Counted from the stretch's first letter, positions 18,064 through 28,371 are shown. The stretch: 64,000 bases of DNA from Streptomyces sp. NBC_01264 (GCF_026340675.1 NZ_JAPEOX010000001.1:372001-436000); one strand, 5' to 3'. Notes: generated by a model not told the origin, from the letters alone. Program-made: numbers and translations.

Positions 18064-19143
18064 GTGCGGTCCGAGGAACACGTGGGGTGGGAGCGGGACT
18101 TCCCGGTCCGGTATCTGCTGGTGCGGGAGGACACCGACGGTGAGGAGGAGGGCGTGCTGTGGGGGCGGTGCGCCGAGGTCGAGGGCCTGTTCACGGACCC
18201 GCCTCCGCTGCCGCGAGAGGTCCTGACGCTGCGCGGCTGCGCGCGCGAGAGCCCGCTGGTCCGGGCCGTGGCGGACAGCGCCGAACCGGTGCGGCTGCTG
18301 GGCGACGGACTGCTCTCGATCGAGCCCGTGGATCCCTCGAACGGCGGGCCGGCCCGCTACTGGGACCTGGAGGACACGACTGTCCTGGCCCAATGGCCCA
18401 CGCCGGGCGATCCCGGGCGCGTGGACATCGTCGTGGGCACCGGCGTCAGGGAGGACGACTGCTGGGGCGGCAAGCGGCCTCCTTCGAGTCCGCGGTTCGA
18501 CCTGTGGTTCCCCTCGATCCCGGGGGACGACCTATCGGACGTTTGCCGTTCCATTGGCGGCCTGCTCACCCTGCGCCCCCGGCGACCCACCCCGCCCGTG
18601 CACCTGATCGGCTGCGAACCCGCCGCACCGCTTCTGGCCCTGCTGTGCCGTCCCCTTCCGAAGGGGGGCGACCGGATCACGCTCTGGCGCCTCGACCACC
18701 ACGGCCGGACCATGGCCGGGTACCGCCTCGGCCCGGACACCGTCGAGGCACGCCCATCCGTCCTCGGCGGAGCCCTGATCGACGTCACCGTCACCGACCC
18801 CGGTGACGACCGCCCCACCCTGGCCGCCCGCGCGGTCTGGGAAATCTGGTCCGACGGTGTTCCCACGCGGCCCGACCAGTGGGCACGGTTCGGCGCCGAG
18901 GGCCGGACCGAGTGGCTGGCCCTCACCCACGTCGGCCCGTACGGGCTGCGGGGCCTCTCCGGCGGGACGTACCACTTGGACGGACAGCACGTCACCGACA
19001 GGAGCGGCTTGCTCCTGGCGCTCGGCGAAGCCCTGCTCGGCCCCGGCACCAACTACGGCAGGTGTCTGGACTCGGTGGAGGACTGCCTGTGCGGCGGGCC
19101 CTCCGTCGTCCCCCCGTTCACCCTCGTCTGGCACCACGCCGAG
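18064..19143 (+). pseudogene. Barstar-family protein, 3'-truncated
   Basis: The protein resembles Streptomyces barstar-family proteins of roughly 400 residues: a long N-terminal domain (LTLRGCARESPLVRAV, YWDLEDTTVLA), then a barstar-like C-terminal domain with YHLDGQHVTDRSGLLLALGE, CLDSVEDCLCGG and PPFTLVWHHAEL. Barstar is an RNase inhibitor fold. In relatives, by memory, about 35 more residues follow this point. Here similarity stops at about 19143, and the frame stays open to 20118 only by running antisense through the response regulator and kinase. The 3' end has therefore been replaced. The GTG start has GGAG four to five bases upstream. Confidence 0.7.
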
Positions 19144-19827
19144 TTACGGGCCGTCCGGGCCGGGCGGGTTGGTGCGGGCGGTGACCAGGCCGGACTCGTA
19201 GGCGGCGATGACGAGCTGGGGCCGGTCCCGCGCCTGGAGCTTGGCCATGATCCGCGAGACGTGCTTCTTCGCGGTGAGGGGGCTGAGGTCGAGGCGTTCA
19301 CCGATCTCGGTGTTGTTCATGCCCCGGCCGATGAGGGTGAGGACTTCGCGTTCCCGCCCGGAGAGCAGCTCCGTTACGGGGCCGGTCGGCGGTGCGGGCG
19401 GGGTGCTGAGGACTTGGGCGATGAGGCGGGAGGTCGCGCTCGGGGACAGGAGGGATTCCCCGGCGGAAACGGTTCGCATGGCGGCGAGGAGGTCGGCCGG
19501 AAGCGTGTCCTTGACGACGAAGCCGGCGGCGCCGGCGCGCAGGGCTTCGACGATGTTCTCGTCCGATTCGTAGGTGGTCAGGACGAGGATCTTCAGGCCG
19601 GTGAGGTGTTCGTCGGCCGCGATGAGGCGGGTGGCTTCGATGCCGTCCATCTCGGGCATGCGGATGTCCATGACGATGAGGTCGGCGGGTACGGTGCGGG
19701 CGGCGTCGACCGTTTCCTGGCCGGTGCCGGCCTCGGCGACCACTTCCATGTCCGCGGCCGATGTGACGAGCATGGCGAACGCTCCTCTGACCAGGTGCTG
19801 GTCGTCGGCCAGGATGACGCGGATCAC
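19144..19827 (-). CDS. NarL/LuxR-family response regulator
   Basis: 227-residue two-component regulator. The receiver domain has DD at 8-9, the phosphoacceptor Asp54 in IVMDIRMPEMDG, the Thr in VLTTYESDENI and the Lys in FVVKDTLP. The C-terminal LuxR-type helix-turn-helix reads LSGREREVLTLIGRGMNN then EIGERLDLSPLTAKKH. The GTG start overlaps the kinase stop (GTGA), so both are translated together from the minus strand. The stop codon lies exactly at the point where the convergent barstar-type gene loses similarity. Target genes unknown. Confidence 0.93.
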   Translation of the reverse strand: MIRVILADDQHLVRGAFAMLVTSAADMEVVAEAGTGQETVDAARTVPADLIVMDIRMPEMDGIEATRLIAADEHLTGLKILVLTTYESDENIVEALRAGAAGFVVKDTLPADLLAAMRTVSAGESLLSPSATSRLIAQVLSTPPAPPTGPVTELLSGREREVLTLIGRGMNNTEIGERLDLSPLTAKKHVSRIMAKLQARDRPQLVIAAYESGLVTARTNPPGPDGP

Positions 19828-21002
19828 GGGCGGTCCTCTCGTGCGGTGGCGGGGTGTGAGGTCAGGGGAAGGACGGCGTGCACGGCGAAGCCGCCGACGG
19901 AGCGGGGGCCTGCGGTCAGGGAGCCGCCGACGCTGCGGGCGCGCTCTTCCATGCCGATGAGGCCGAAGCGGGAGCCGGTGGTGCCGGCGGAGGGCCGGCC
20001 GTTGTCGGTGATGGTCAGGTACAGGCTCCCGTCGCGGGAGGTGAGGGTGATGTCCGCGCGGGCTTCGGGTCCGCCGTGCCGGGAGGTGTTGGTGAGGGCT
20101 TCCTGTGTGATGCGGTAGACGGCCGCCTGGACGGCCGGACGGATCCGAGCGCCTTCGGTGTGCCGGGTCAGGCGGGCGTCGGCCTGGCGGGCGAGTGCGG
20201 GCAGGGCGGCGATGTCCGGCAGCGGGCCCTCGCGCTGGGCGCTCTCTCCGTGGCGGAGGACCTCGAGGGTGGTGCGGACTTCGGCGCGTGCGGTGCGGCA
20301 GGTGTCGGCGATGTTGTCGAGGGCCTCGGCGATGGCGGCCCGGTCGAGCTGGTCGGGGGCCACGTTGAGGACGTGTGAGGCCACCGAGGTCTGGACGCCG
20401 ATCAGGGTGATGGAGTGCGCGAGGAGGTCGTGCAGGTCGCGGGCGATGCGCAGGCGTTCCTCGGCGACCCGGCGGGCGGCGACCTCCTCCTGGGTGCGCT
20501 CGGCGCGCTCGGCGCGCTGGCGGTAGGCGCGGACGTAGACGCCGGCCATGCACACGGCCGCGATCCAGCCGGAGATCCGCAGGGTTGCCAGGGCGCCGCC
20601 GGCGTCCGAGATCCAGTTCGCGCCGACGGTCCCGGCGATGACGACGGCTCCGGCGATCAGGGCCCGTCGGGGCGGGCCGGTGACGGCGACGGTGTACAGC
20701 AGGGTCATCGAGCTGAGGGTGGGGGCCACGTGGTTGTAGCCCAGGGCGTGGTAGACACCGATGAACACCACCATGGCCACCAGCGCGGGCATGGTGTGGG
20801 TCCGGCGGAACGCGACGGTCGCCGTCCCCAGCACCAGCAGCACCCACCCGAGCGCGTCGAGGGGCTTTCCCTCGTGGTCGAGTACGGCGAACCCGGCGGC
20901 CAGCGCCATCAGGACGAGGGCCAGTACCGTGTCGCGGCGGCCGGCGTGTGGGACGGCGGGGTCCTGGTGGACGGCAGCGGTCGCCCAGGTCCACTGCGCC
21001 AC
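19824..21002 (-). CDS. Sensor histidine kinase (HisKA_3 type), 5' end uncertain
   Basis: NarL-partner kinase with about five to six N-terminal membrane helices, a coiled linker (RQRAERAERTQEEVAARR), the phosphoacceptor His in RIARDLHDLLAHS, and an HATPase_c domain with EALTNTSRHG (N box) and ITDNGRP then RFGLIGMEERA. From HQDPAVPHAG inward it looks normal. The codons before that, including every upstream start, are antisense to the ABC1 kinase remnant. The GTG at 21002 is the nearest candidate but has no ribosome binding site. The native 5' end and promoter seem to have been lost at a junction near 20970, so expression is doubtful. Confidence 0.8.
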   Translation of the reverse strand: MAQWTWATAAVHQDPAVPHAGRRDTVLALVLMALAAGFAVLDHEGKPLDALGWVLLVLGTATVAFRRTHTMPALVAMVVFIGVYHALGYNHVAPTLSSMTLLYTVAVTGPPRRALIAGAVVIAGTVGANWISDAGGALATLRISGWIAAVCMAGVYVRAYRQRAERAERTQEEVAARRVAEERLRIARDLHDLLAHSITLIGVQTSVASHVLNVAPDQLDRAAIAEALDNIADTCRTARAEVRTTLEVLRHGESAQREGPLPDIAALPALARQADARLTRHTEGARIRPAVQAAVYRITQEALTNTSRHGGPEARADITLTSRDGSLYLTITDNGRPSAGTTGSRFGLIGMEERARSVGGSLTAGPRSVGGFAVHAVLPLTSHPATAREDRP

Positions 21003-22250
21003 GCTGCCCGACGGCCGCCGCGTCGTCGTCAAGATCCAGCGCCCCGGCATCGTCCGCAAGGTCGAACAGGACCTCGACATCGTCCGACGCGTTGCCCGCA
21101 GCCTTGACCGCCACTACGCCTGGGCCAGGGGCCATCAACTCCACCGCCCTCGCGGACGGCTTCGCCGAGGCCCTCACCGAGGAACTCGACTTCCGGATCG
21201 AGGCCCGCAACCTGAACGCGGTCCGGGGCCGCCGCCGGCGACCAGGCCCTGCTGACCCTGCCCGAGGTGCACGGCGAGCTCTCCACCGCCCGCGTCCTCG
21301 TCCTCGAACACCTCGACGGCATCTCCCCGGGCCGTGCCCGCAGCGCTCTCACCGACCGTGAAGTCGATGGCGATGCCCTGGCCCGGACCCTGCTGACCGC
21401 TCTGCTGCGGCAGGTCATGGTCGACGGCGTCTTTCACGCCGACCCGCACCCCGGCAACATCATGCTGATGCCCGACAACAGCCTGGCCCTCATCGACTTC
21501 GGCTCCGTCGGCCGCCTCGACACCCAGCTCCAGGGCTCCCTCCAACGCCTCCTGCTCGCCATCGACCAACGCGACCCCGCAGCCCTCCGCGACGCCTTCC
21601 TCGACGTCATGGACCGCTCCGACACCATCGACGGCGAGGCACTGGAACGGTCCCTCGGGCGCTTCATGGCCCGCCACCTCGGCCCCGGCCTCACCCCCGA
21701 CGTCGAAATGTTCACCGACCTCTTCCGCATCGTCACCGCCCACGGCGTCGCCGTCCCGGGCGAAGTCGCCGCCGTCTTCCGCGCCCTGGCCACCCTCGAA
21801 GGGACCCTCGCCCACCTCGCCCCCGGCTTCGACATCGTCAACGAGTCCCGCGCCTTCGCGGCAGAGGAGATCGGCGAGCGGCTCCGCCCCGACAGCCTCC
21901 GTCAGACCCTGTCCGACGAGTTCACCGCGCTGCTACCCGTCCTACGGCGCATCCCCCGGCGAGCCGACCGCATCACCGCGGACATGGAGAGGGGGAAGCT
22001 CACCCTCAACGTCCGGCTGTTCTCCCACAAGGACGACGAGCAGGCCGTCGGCCGCCTCCTCCAACAGGCCCTGACGACCGTCCTCGCCGCCACCACGGGC
22101 ATCATGTCCGCGCTCCTCCTGGCCAGCACCGGCGGACCCGCCGTGTCCGACACCCTCCGCCTCTACGAAGTCCTCGGATACAACCTCCTCGTCCTCAGCC
22201 TGGTCCTCATGCTCCGCGTCATGTTCAACAGCGCCCGACGCCGAACCTGA
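20971..22250 (+). pseudogene. ABC1/AarF-family protein kinase-like remnant
   Basis: Sequence typical of UbiB/AarF/ABC1 atypical kinases, split over three frames. VAQVHCATLPDGRRVVVKIQ starts at about 20974; ALADGFAEALTEELDFRIEA lies in the next frame; from 21243 the last frame carries LTLPEVHGELSTARVLVLEH, the conserved FHADPHPGNI and LIDFGSVGRL catalytic loops, and a C-terminal pair of membrane helices. The frame changes, near 21126-21135 and 21222-21235, each fit one extra base. The N-terminal 100 or more residues are missing because the gene begins at the junction with the kinase gene. It is non-functional as read unless both shifts are sequence errors; even then it lacks a start. Confidence 0.82.
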
Positions 22251-22264
22251 ACGCCCCAACACGC

Positions 22265-22300
22265 CGTCCCGGCCGGCCCGCGGGGGCCGTGACCGGGACG
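22265..22300. terminator. Strong hairpin between convergent genes
   Basis: CGTCCCGG (22265-22272) pairs perfectly with CCGGGACG (22293-22300), and the inner bases (CGGCCC/GGGGCCG) can extend the fold. It sits between the plus-strand ABC1 remnant and the minus-strand TPR gene, the expected place for a bidirectional terminator in a GC-rich actinomycete. There is no U-tract. Confidence 0.55.
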
Positions 22301-22326
22301 GGCCCGACCCCTGAAGAGGTTCGTCG

Positions 22327-25262
22327 TCAGGTACGGCGGCGCAGGTAGTCCTGGCGGAGGGCTTCCAAGATCTCGGCGGCCTCCGGGTGACCGGCGTCGC
22401 GGCAGCGGGCAGCGGCGGTGGTGAGCCGGGCCGTCGCCTGCTGGACGAAGCCGAGGCCCTTGCGCCGATCAGGGCGGCCATACGGACCGCTTCGGCGCGC
22501 GGCACCTCGCCTTCCTCTCCGCCCTCCTCGTGGGCCGCGATGGCGGCCTCCGCCTCGGGCAGGGCCTCCTCGAAACGCTCGGTCTCCGCCAGCACACAGG
22601 CCCGGCGGTAGTGCACGGCGCCGCGCTCGTACCAGTGGGTGAAGTCCTCGGCGTCCTGCGGTACCGCGGCGCGTACGGCGTCCGCCCGCGCGAGGTGCGC
22701 CAGCGCCGCCTCCAGGCCTTCGGCCTCCTGCGCCTGGACCGTGAGGCGTGCGAACTGGCACATCATGCTGACGATCAGCGACGGATTCGGCCCCTCCGCG
22801 TGCGCGGCGACCGCCCGCTCGTAGGCGGTGTGCGCGGCCTCCCACCGGTCGGCCACGGCCAGTGTGACGGCAGCCTCCGCCGCCACCAGCGTCTGGACCA
22901 GCCGGTCGTCCTCCCACGCGGCGACGGTGTCGGCCAGGCGCAGGAACTCCTCCGCCGCGGGCAGGTACTCGCCGAGATCCCGCAGCCCGCGGGCCAGGGA
23001 CAGGCGGGCCTGAGCGAAGGCGCGTTCGTTGTCCGGGGACTGGGCATCGTCCGCCAGCAGGGATTCCAGGACGGCGACCGCGTCCTCCGGCCGGCCACCC
23101 CGCCCCAGCACGTCCGCGAGCTGGAGGCGTACGCCGATGGCTTCGACGGGCTCCCCGTCCTGGTCGAACAGCGCGGCGGCCTCGGAGAGATGCCGTACGG
23201 CGGCGACCAGGTCCCCGGTGTGCGAGGCCGCGTGCCCCAGCAGGGAGTACACGGGGGCCTGTGCGAAGTCCGTGTCGTCGTACCGGGCCGCGTCGGCGAG
23301 TGCCCGGTGCAGGAGCTCCGCCGCTTCCTCCGGTTCGCCCTTGGCGAGGAGGAACTGCGCGAGCAGGGCCCGGGGGCGTGAACCGCGCCAGGGCCGCGCC
23401 GAGGCGTCCACGGCGTCCAGGGCCGCGCGCAGCAGTTCCTCGGCGGCTTCCGTGTCCCCTCCCCGGCCGGCCAGGTCCGCGGTGAGCTGCAGGGCGTTGG
23501 CCACGTGGTGCGGCGCGGAGAGCCGCTCCGCCTCGGCGCGCAGCGTACGGGCCCGCTCCTGGAACCGCTCCGCCGCGGTCCCCTCGGTCTCCGGAAGGTC
23601 CCGCAGCGCGTCCTGGTAGGCGGCGAAGGCGGCGGCGTACCGTAGGGCGAGGTACTCCGGCTCGGTCTCCGCCGTCAGGGGCGCACTGGTCCGCAGGCGC
23701 TCCGCCTCGGCCAGGACCGCGTCGAGGGCCGCGCGGTTCGCTTCGCGGTCGGCGTCCTCGGGGGCGGTCGGCCAGGCCAGTGCACGGGAGCGCGCGTTGA
23801 CGGCGTGCCAGGGCATCCCCAGGCCCTCGTACAGCGCGGCTGCCCGCTTCAGCTCGGTGGCGCTCTCCTCGTCGCGGTCCTCCCGGGTGAGCCTGTAGGC
23901 ACGCTGGTCGGCGAGCTCCGCCGCCAGGAGGTCCTGCGGGCCGAGCTCCTCGTCGTGGGCGACGCCGCCGTCGGCCAGGCGTTCTTCGATGCGGTCCCAG
24001 AGCCGGTTCTCCCCGGGGTGTCCGGCGGCGGCCAGCCGGCGTGCTTCACGGACCAGGGTGGCCAGGTCCTGGGAGAGGTCCGCTCCGGCGGTGGGCGTCA
24101 CGGCGAGGGCCTGCGCCCCGGCAGCGGGCGCCGGCGCGGACGCGGCGGGGCGCGTGGCCTTCGTGCGCAGGCCGAGCGGCAGCGGTTCGTCGAGGAGCGG
24201 GCGCTGCGCGAGACGGGTGCGCCGCCGGTCCCCGACGGTGCCGGTGGCGTTGCGCGCGTCGAACGCGGCCGCGAGGCGGTCGGCTTCGGTGCGGGTGTGG
24301 GCCAGGAGCGTGCCGGCCGTCCAGTCGCGTCCGGGCGGCCCCGCGACGACGGTGCCGGCGTGTCCGTCCTCGACGAGGCGGGTGAGCAGCACCCCGGCTC
24401 CGGTGAGGAACTCGAGGTGCGCCAGGGGCGCGCCGGTGGCTTCGAACAGCGGGCGGTTCTCGGCGAGGATCTCCAGTCCCCGGCCCTCGTTGCGGGAGAG
24501 CGCGCAGAACTCCAGGTGGAGGCCCACGGCGTCCTGGGTTCCGGTGTTCCCCCGGACCTGGCGGTAGCCGCTGAGGTGGTGGGAACGTGCCTCGTCGGCC
24601 CGGCCCGCGCGCAGCAGCGGCAGGAGCGCGCGCGCCCGGCTCAGCTGCGGTTCCTCGGTGCAGCCCGTGTCGCCGCCGAGGACGGGACCCCAGGTCTCCA
24701 GGGCCCTCGCGTCATCGCCCGACGCCACCTGGTACTCGGCGAGGTGCCGGATCTCGCAGGCCTCGCAGTCGCTCAGGTCGGTACGTGTGCGGGTGGCCCA
24801 GAGGTCGTAGGCGTCGGCGCGGCCCGTGCCGGTGTGGTGCGCGACGTGGTAGCGCATCGCCGCGACCGGCTGCATGCCGTGGCCGGCGGCCGTGTAGCGG
24901 TCGCGCATCGTGTCGATCCAGCCGTTGACCGCGGCCAGCGGTACGTCCGGTACCTGCAGCAGGGAGGTGGCCACCCACTTGAAGCGCCAGAAGACCTGAT
25001 GGGACTCCCACGGGCTGAAGGTGTCGGGGACGGTGTCCAACAGCTTGAGCAGCCGGGCGAAGACGACGGGTGACTTGCGGTGCTCGCCGGTGAACTCGTA
25101 CGAGCTCATCAGCTCCAGCAGGGCCGTGACGAGGGTGCCGGGCTCGTCGAGGAGCTCGGCCGCGTCGACGATCTCCTCGGCGGTGACGGTGCGGTGCAGG
25201 CCGTGCGGGCGGTCATGGTTCTCGCGGAGCGCCTCGACCACGGCCTCGGGAGTGTCCAGCAT
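22327..25262 (-). pseudogene. Large TPR-repeat protein next to HSP90, frameshifted near 3' end
   Basis: About 978 residues if repaired. An N-terminal helical region (residues 1-350) is followed by an Ala/Pro linker (RPAASAPAPAAGAQALA) and a long array of helix pairs of TPR type (LLHRALADAARYDDTDFAQA, EAIGVRLQLADVLGRGGRPE). The main frame runs to about 22463 (AVRMAALIGA). The expected ending KGLGFVQQATARL through LEALRQDYLRRRT lies in another frame and stops at 22327. One missing base at 22459-22464 explains this; unrepaired, the frame reads on to 21942. The ATG directly follows the HSP90 stop (TAGATG). Probably an HSP90 cochaperone-like partner; the link is inferred from adjacency. Confidence 0.75.
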
Positions 25263-27113
25263 CTACAGTTCCTTCCGGGGCTCGGAGCCGGGTGCGGTGG
25301 TACCGCTGTGGTGCATGGCGTGGGTGAGCAGGCCGATGAAGGCCCGGTTCAGCAGGGCGCTCTCACTGGCCCGGAGCGGGCGGCGGCTGAGCAGCAGCGC
25401 CTGACCGTAGAGGGCTTCGGCCGTCGTGACGGCGAGACCGCGCTCGGCGATCGTGATGGCCTGGCGCACCAACGGGTTCAGGTGGTTCAGGACGAGCTGG
25501 GCCCGCGGGGTCTCGCTGCGCAGGGACCCGAGGATGTCGGCCCACACGCCGTCGCTGTCCGCGGCCAGGCTCGACCTGGTCCGCTCGTGCCGGGCCTCGC
25601 GGTTGTCGAGGAACAGGGCGGAGGCCGTGACCGGCTGGAAGTCGCGCAGGACGACGTCGCAGTCGTGAACGGCGACGGTTTCCCGGGCGATCGCGAGGAA
25701 CGCCGCCGCGCGCAGTTCGGCGGACCGGTCGACGTCGTCGAGATGGGCGGTGACCGTGGCCGGGTCCAGGTCTGTGACGGACGTCCCCGGCCGGATCTCC
25801 GGGAGCCGGAGCACGAGGTCCCGGTCGTACGTGTAGCCGCCGTTGACGACGCCGAGGCCGGCGGCCGCGGCGATGGGCGCGACCTGGCGGAACTCCTCGA
25901 CGCTGCGCGTGATCAGGAGTGCCGGGTGGGTCCGCGCGAACTCCTCCAGCGTGACGTTGCCGTCGGTGGTTTCGAACGGCAGCCACGGCAGCACGATGCG
26001 CAGCAGCTCGTCGTCGTAGCGGGCCAGTGCCTTCACCGCGAGGTGGTGCGTTTCGATGAAGCGGTGCAGGAGGGAGGGGTCGCTGGCGGCGAGGCCGGTG
26101 AGCCAGTCGCGGATCCGGTCGCCCAGGGCGTCCCGTACGGCGGACAGGGTGCCGTCCTCGTACAGGGCCTCCCGCGAGGCGGTCGGGCGCAGGCTCGTGG
26201 TGTCGACGACACAGCGGACGAAGAACGCCCATTCCGGGAGGAGTTCGGGCGCCTGGTCCGTGAGCAGCATGCCCTTGAGGTGGACGCGGTGGCCGGCCCG
26301 CTGGGCCGGGCTCATGGCCGTGGGCAGGACGTACGCGACGCCGCGCAGCCCGGCGGCCGGCAGGTCGAGCTCGATGGTGTCGAGGGGCGTGAAGCCGAAC
26401 AGGGTCCGGCAGTACGCGGTCATGGCTTCGCGGCGGGCCAGCGGGGAGCGGTGGGTCTGCTCCCAGGGGGGTGTCTCGTTGACCTGGTCGGTCTCGCCGC
26501 GCGGGCCCTCGACGGTGACTTCGTGCCGCAGGAGGCCGCCGTAGTGCCGGGCCAGTTCGGCGACCTTCCGCGGACTGGTCCACTCGGCGTTGTCGGCGCG
26601 CGGGGTGAGGCGCACGGTGGTGCCCGGTTCCGGCACGGCCGAGGCGGGCAGGGTGCGGATGGTGTAGCGGCCGTCGGAGTGGCCGGTCCATTCGACGGCG
26701 GGCGCCGCGGGGTCGGCCGCCGAGCGGCTGAGCACGGTGATCTCGTCGGCGACCACGAAGCAGGCGAGCAAGCCGATGCCGAACTGGCCGATGAAGTCCC
26801 CGCGGGCGGCGTCGAGCCCGGCGCCGTCCAGGGTCCGCTTGGAGCTGCGGCCGATGGTCGCGAGGAACCGGTGGACGTCGGCTTCGGTCAGGCCGATGCC
26901 GGTGTCCGTGACGGTGAGGGTCGCGCCGGTGCGCACCGTGATGGTGGCGGGTGACCCGGGTTCCAGGGCCTGGCGTGCGGTGATGGCGTCCACGGCGTTC
27001 TGCAGCAGCTCGCGCAGGTAGACGCGGGGGCTGGAGTAGAGGTGGTGGGAGAGCAGGTCGACCAGGCCGCGCAGGTCGACCTGGAAGGTGTGGGAGGTCT
27101 CGGATTCGGGCAC
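25263..27113 (-). CDS. HSP90-family protein (HtpG-like GHKL ATPase)
   Basis: 616 residues. The N-terminal GHKL ATPase has the N box in LRELLQNAVDA (33-43), the G1 box DTGIGL (70-75) and the G2 box GQFGIGLLACF (109-119). The middle domain has the HSP90-like LKGMLLTDQAPELLPEWAFF and SLRPTASREALYEDG segments, the latter containing the catalytic-loop Arg. The C-terminus is divergent and lacks MEEVD, as expected in bacteria. The GTG at 27113 gives an N-terminus just before FQVDLRGLVDLLSHHLYSS. It abuts the TPR gene with no gap, implying a chaperone-partner operon. Clients unknown; it may differ in role from canonical HtpG. Confidence 0.9.
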   Translation of the reverse strand: MPESETSHTFQVDLRGLVDLLSHHLYSSPRVYLRELLQNAVDAITARQALEPGSPATITVRTGATLTVTDTGIGLTEADVHRFLATIGRSSKRTLDGAGLDAARGDFIGQFGIGLLACFVVADEITVLSRSAADPAAPAVEWTGHSDGRYTIRTLPASAVPEPGTTVRLTPRADNAEWTSPRKVAELARHYGGLLRHEVTVEGPRGETDQVNETPPWEQTHRSPLARREAMTAYCRTLFGFTPLDTIELDLPAAGLRGVAYVLPTAMSPAQRAGHRVHLKGMLLTDQAPELLPEWAFFVRCVVDTTSLRPTASREALYEDGTLSAVRDALGDRIRDWLTGLAASDPSLLHRFIETHHLAVKALARYDDELLRIVLPWLPFETTDGNVTLEEFARTHPALLITRSVEEFRQVAPIAAAAGLGVVNGGYTYDRDLVLRLPEIRPGTSVTDLDPATVTAHLDDVDRSAELRAAAFLAIARETVAVHDCDVVLRDFQPVTASALFLDNREARHERTRSSLAADSDGVWADILGSLRSETPRAQLVLNHLNPLVRQAITIAERGLAVTTAEALYGQALLLSRRPLRASESALLNRAFIGLLTHAMHHSGTTAPGSEPRKEL

Positions 27114-27393
27114 CTTGCGGGCTCTTTCGGTGGGTCCGCCCGACGCCGTGGGCGGCGCGGACGGAGGCGGAGGGAGGCGTGTGCGGGCTACGGCGCACCG
27201 GGAGCGCCGTGCCGGAGCGGCCCGGGCGGGTGGAGCCCCCAGGGGGCGGTCCACCGACAGGCCGTGCGCTGCGCTGCCGCGGGCCGGGAGCGCGGCGGCC
27301 GGACCGGGCTCCGGTCCGGAGGCGACCGCGGCGACCGCTGCTCACGGTGGCCCGTGGCGGGTCGGCGGCCGCCGGGGTCGGCGGCCGGCGGAG

Positions 27394-28371
27394 TCAGCGA
27401 CCGGTCGAAGCCCGCTGCTTGCGGTAGGCCGCGGCGGGGTCGGAGCCGTTGACGTAGTACCAGGGGAACTCGGTGACGCGGCCCCGGGTCGCCTCGAAGC
27501 ATTCCCGTGCCGCCGCGCGGTCCCCCGCGAGGGAGAACGCCATGGCGAAGGTGTTCAGCAGTTGGGCCGCCCCGGCGCGACGCACGAAGTCCGGGTGCCG
27601 GAACGAGTGGTCGGCCGCCTCGTGCAGGGACGCGGCGACGTCCGGTCGGCGCATGTACGCGTCGTCCGGACCGGAGTCGAGGGAGAGCCACTGTTCGATG
27701 TGCGCGATGGCGACGAGCTGGCCCAGTTGTGTGCCGGCGGGGGCGCCGAACGCGGAGTCCCGGGCGAAGGCGTGCGCCTCCTCGTGCGAGCCTCCCCACT
27801 TCTCGCAGACCTGCTGCAACTGCTGCTGGTGCGCTCCCAGGTGGTGCGGATCGCGGCGCACGGCCGCCTCGAAGCGGCGGCGCGCGACGGTCGCCCCGAC
27901 CTCTAGACCGCGGCCGGTGAGCTGGAGGCCGTACCAGGGGGAGGTCCACAGCGGTTCGCGTTCGGCCGCCTCGTAGAGCCACTCCTCGGCGCTCCGCAGT
28001 CGCGTGTGGAACACCTCGAACTGCTCGCGCGAGACGTTCGACGCCCTGGCGCCGGTCCGTGCCTCCCAGCCCCAGCTGATGTGGCGGACGCCCGCCACGA
28101 GCCTGGCCAGCGACGCGTCGGGGTCTGCTTCGAGGACCGGGACGATCCACCGCTCCACACCCGCCGTGTCGCCGGCCGCCCAGAGCAGTTCGGTCCGGTC
28201 CTCGCTCTCGGGACGCGCTTCGAGCACCTCGCGCACGCCGGTCCAGTCGCGGGCCGCGGCGGCCTCGCGCACCCGTCGCACGTCCGGATCGCCGGAGTCC
28301 TCCTGGACCCGCGCGGGAGGCCTGCCGCCCCACTTCCCCAGTGCGAGCCCCCACTGACGGAGCACCGCCAT
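27394..28371 (-). CDS. Uncharacterised helical protein, paralogue A
   Basis: 325-residue soluble protein of unknown function. It is mostly helical with many Trp and Arg residues; no signal peptide or membrane helix. It shares with the upstream protein (28499-29608) the block PHHLGAHQQQLQQVCEKWGG...FAR...P.G and a similar C-terminal end (GSDPAAAYRKQR versus GNPVMAFETARG), so the two are paralogues. The ATG at 28371 has a GGGGAG directly against it; the in-frame GTG at 28365 would be better spaced. From memory it may belong near DUF4034, not verified. It lies 280 bases upstream of the HSP90/TPR pair on the same strand. Confidence 0.72.
   Translation of the reverse strand: MAVLRQWGLALGKWGGRPPARVQEDSGDPDVRRVREAAAARDWTGVREVLEARPESEDRTELLWAAGDTAGVERWIVPVLEADPDASLARLVAGVRHISWGWEARTGARASNVSREQFEVFHTRLRSAEEWLYEAAEREPLWTSPWYGLQLTGRGLEVGATVARRRFEAAVRRDPHHLGAHQQQLQQVCEKWGGSHEEAHAFARDSAFGAPAGTQLGQLVAIAHIEQWLSLDSGPDDAYMRRPDVAASLHEAADHSFRHPDFVRRAGAAQLLNTFAMAFSLAGDRAAARECFEATRGRVTEFPWYYVNGSDPAAAYRKQRASTGR

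Noticed and set aside
19053..19301. Extra minus-strand frame at the response regulator 3' end
   Set aside because: Out of frame with the regulator and overlapping the barstar-type gene; no independent support.
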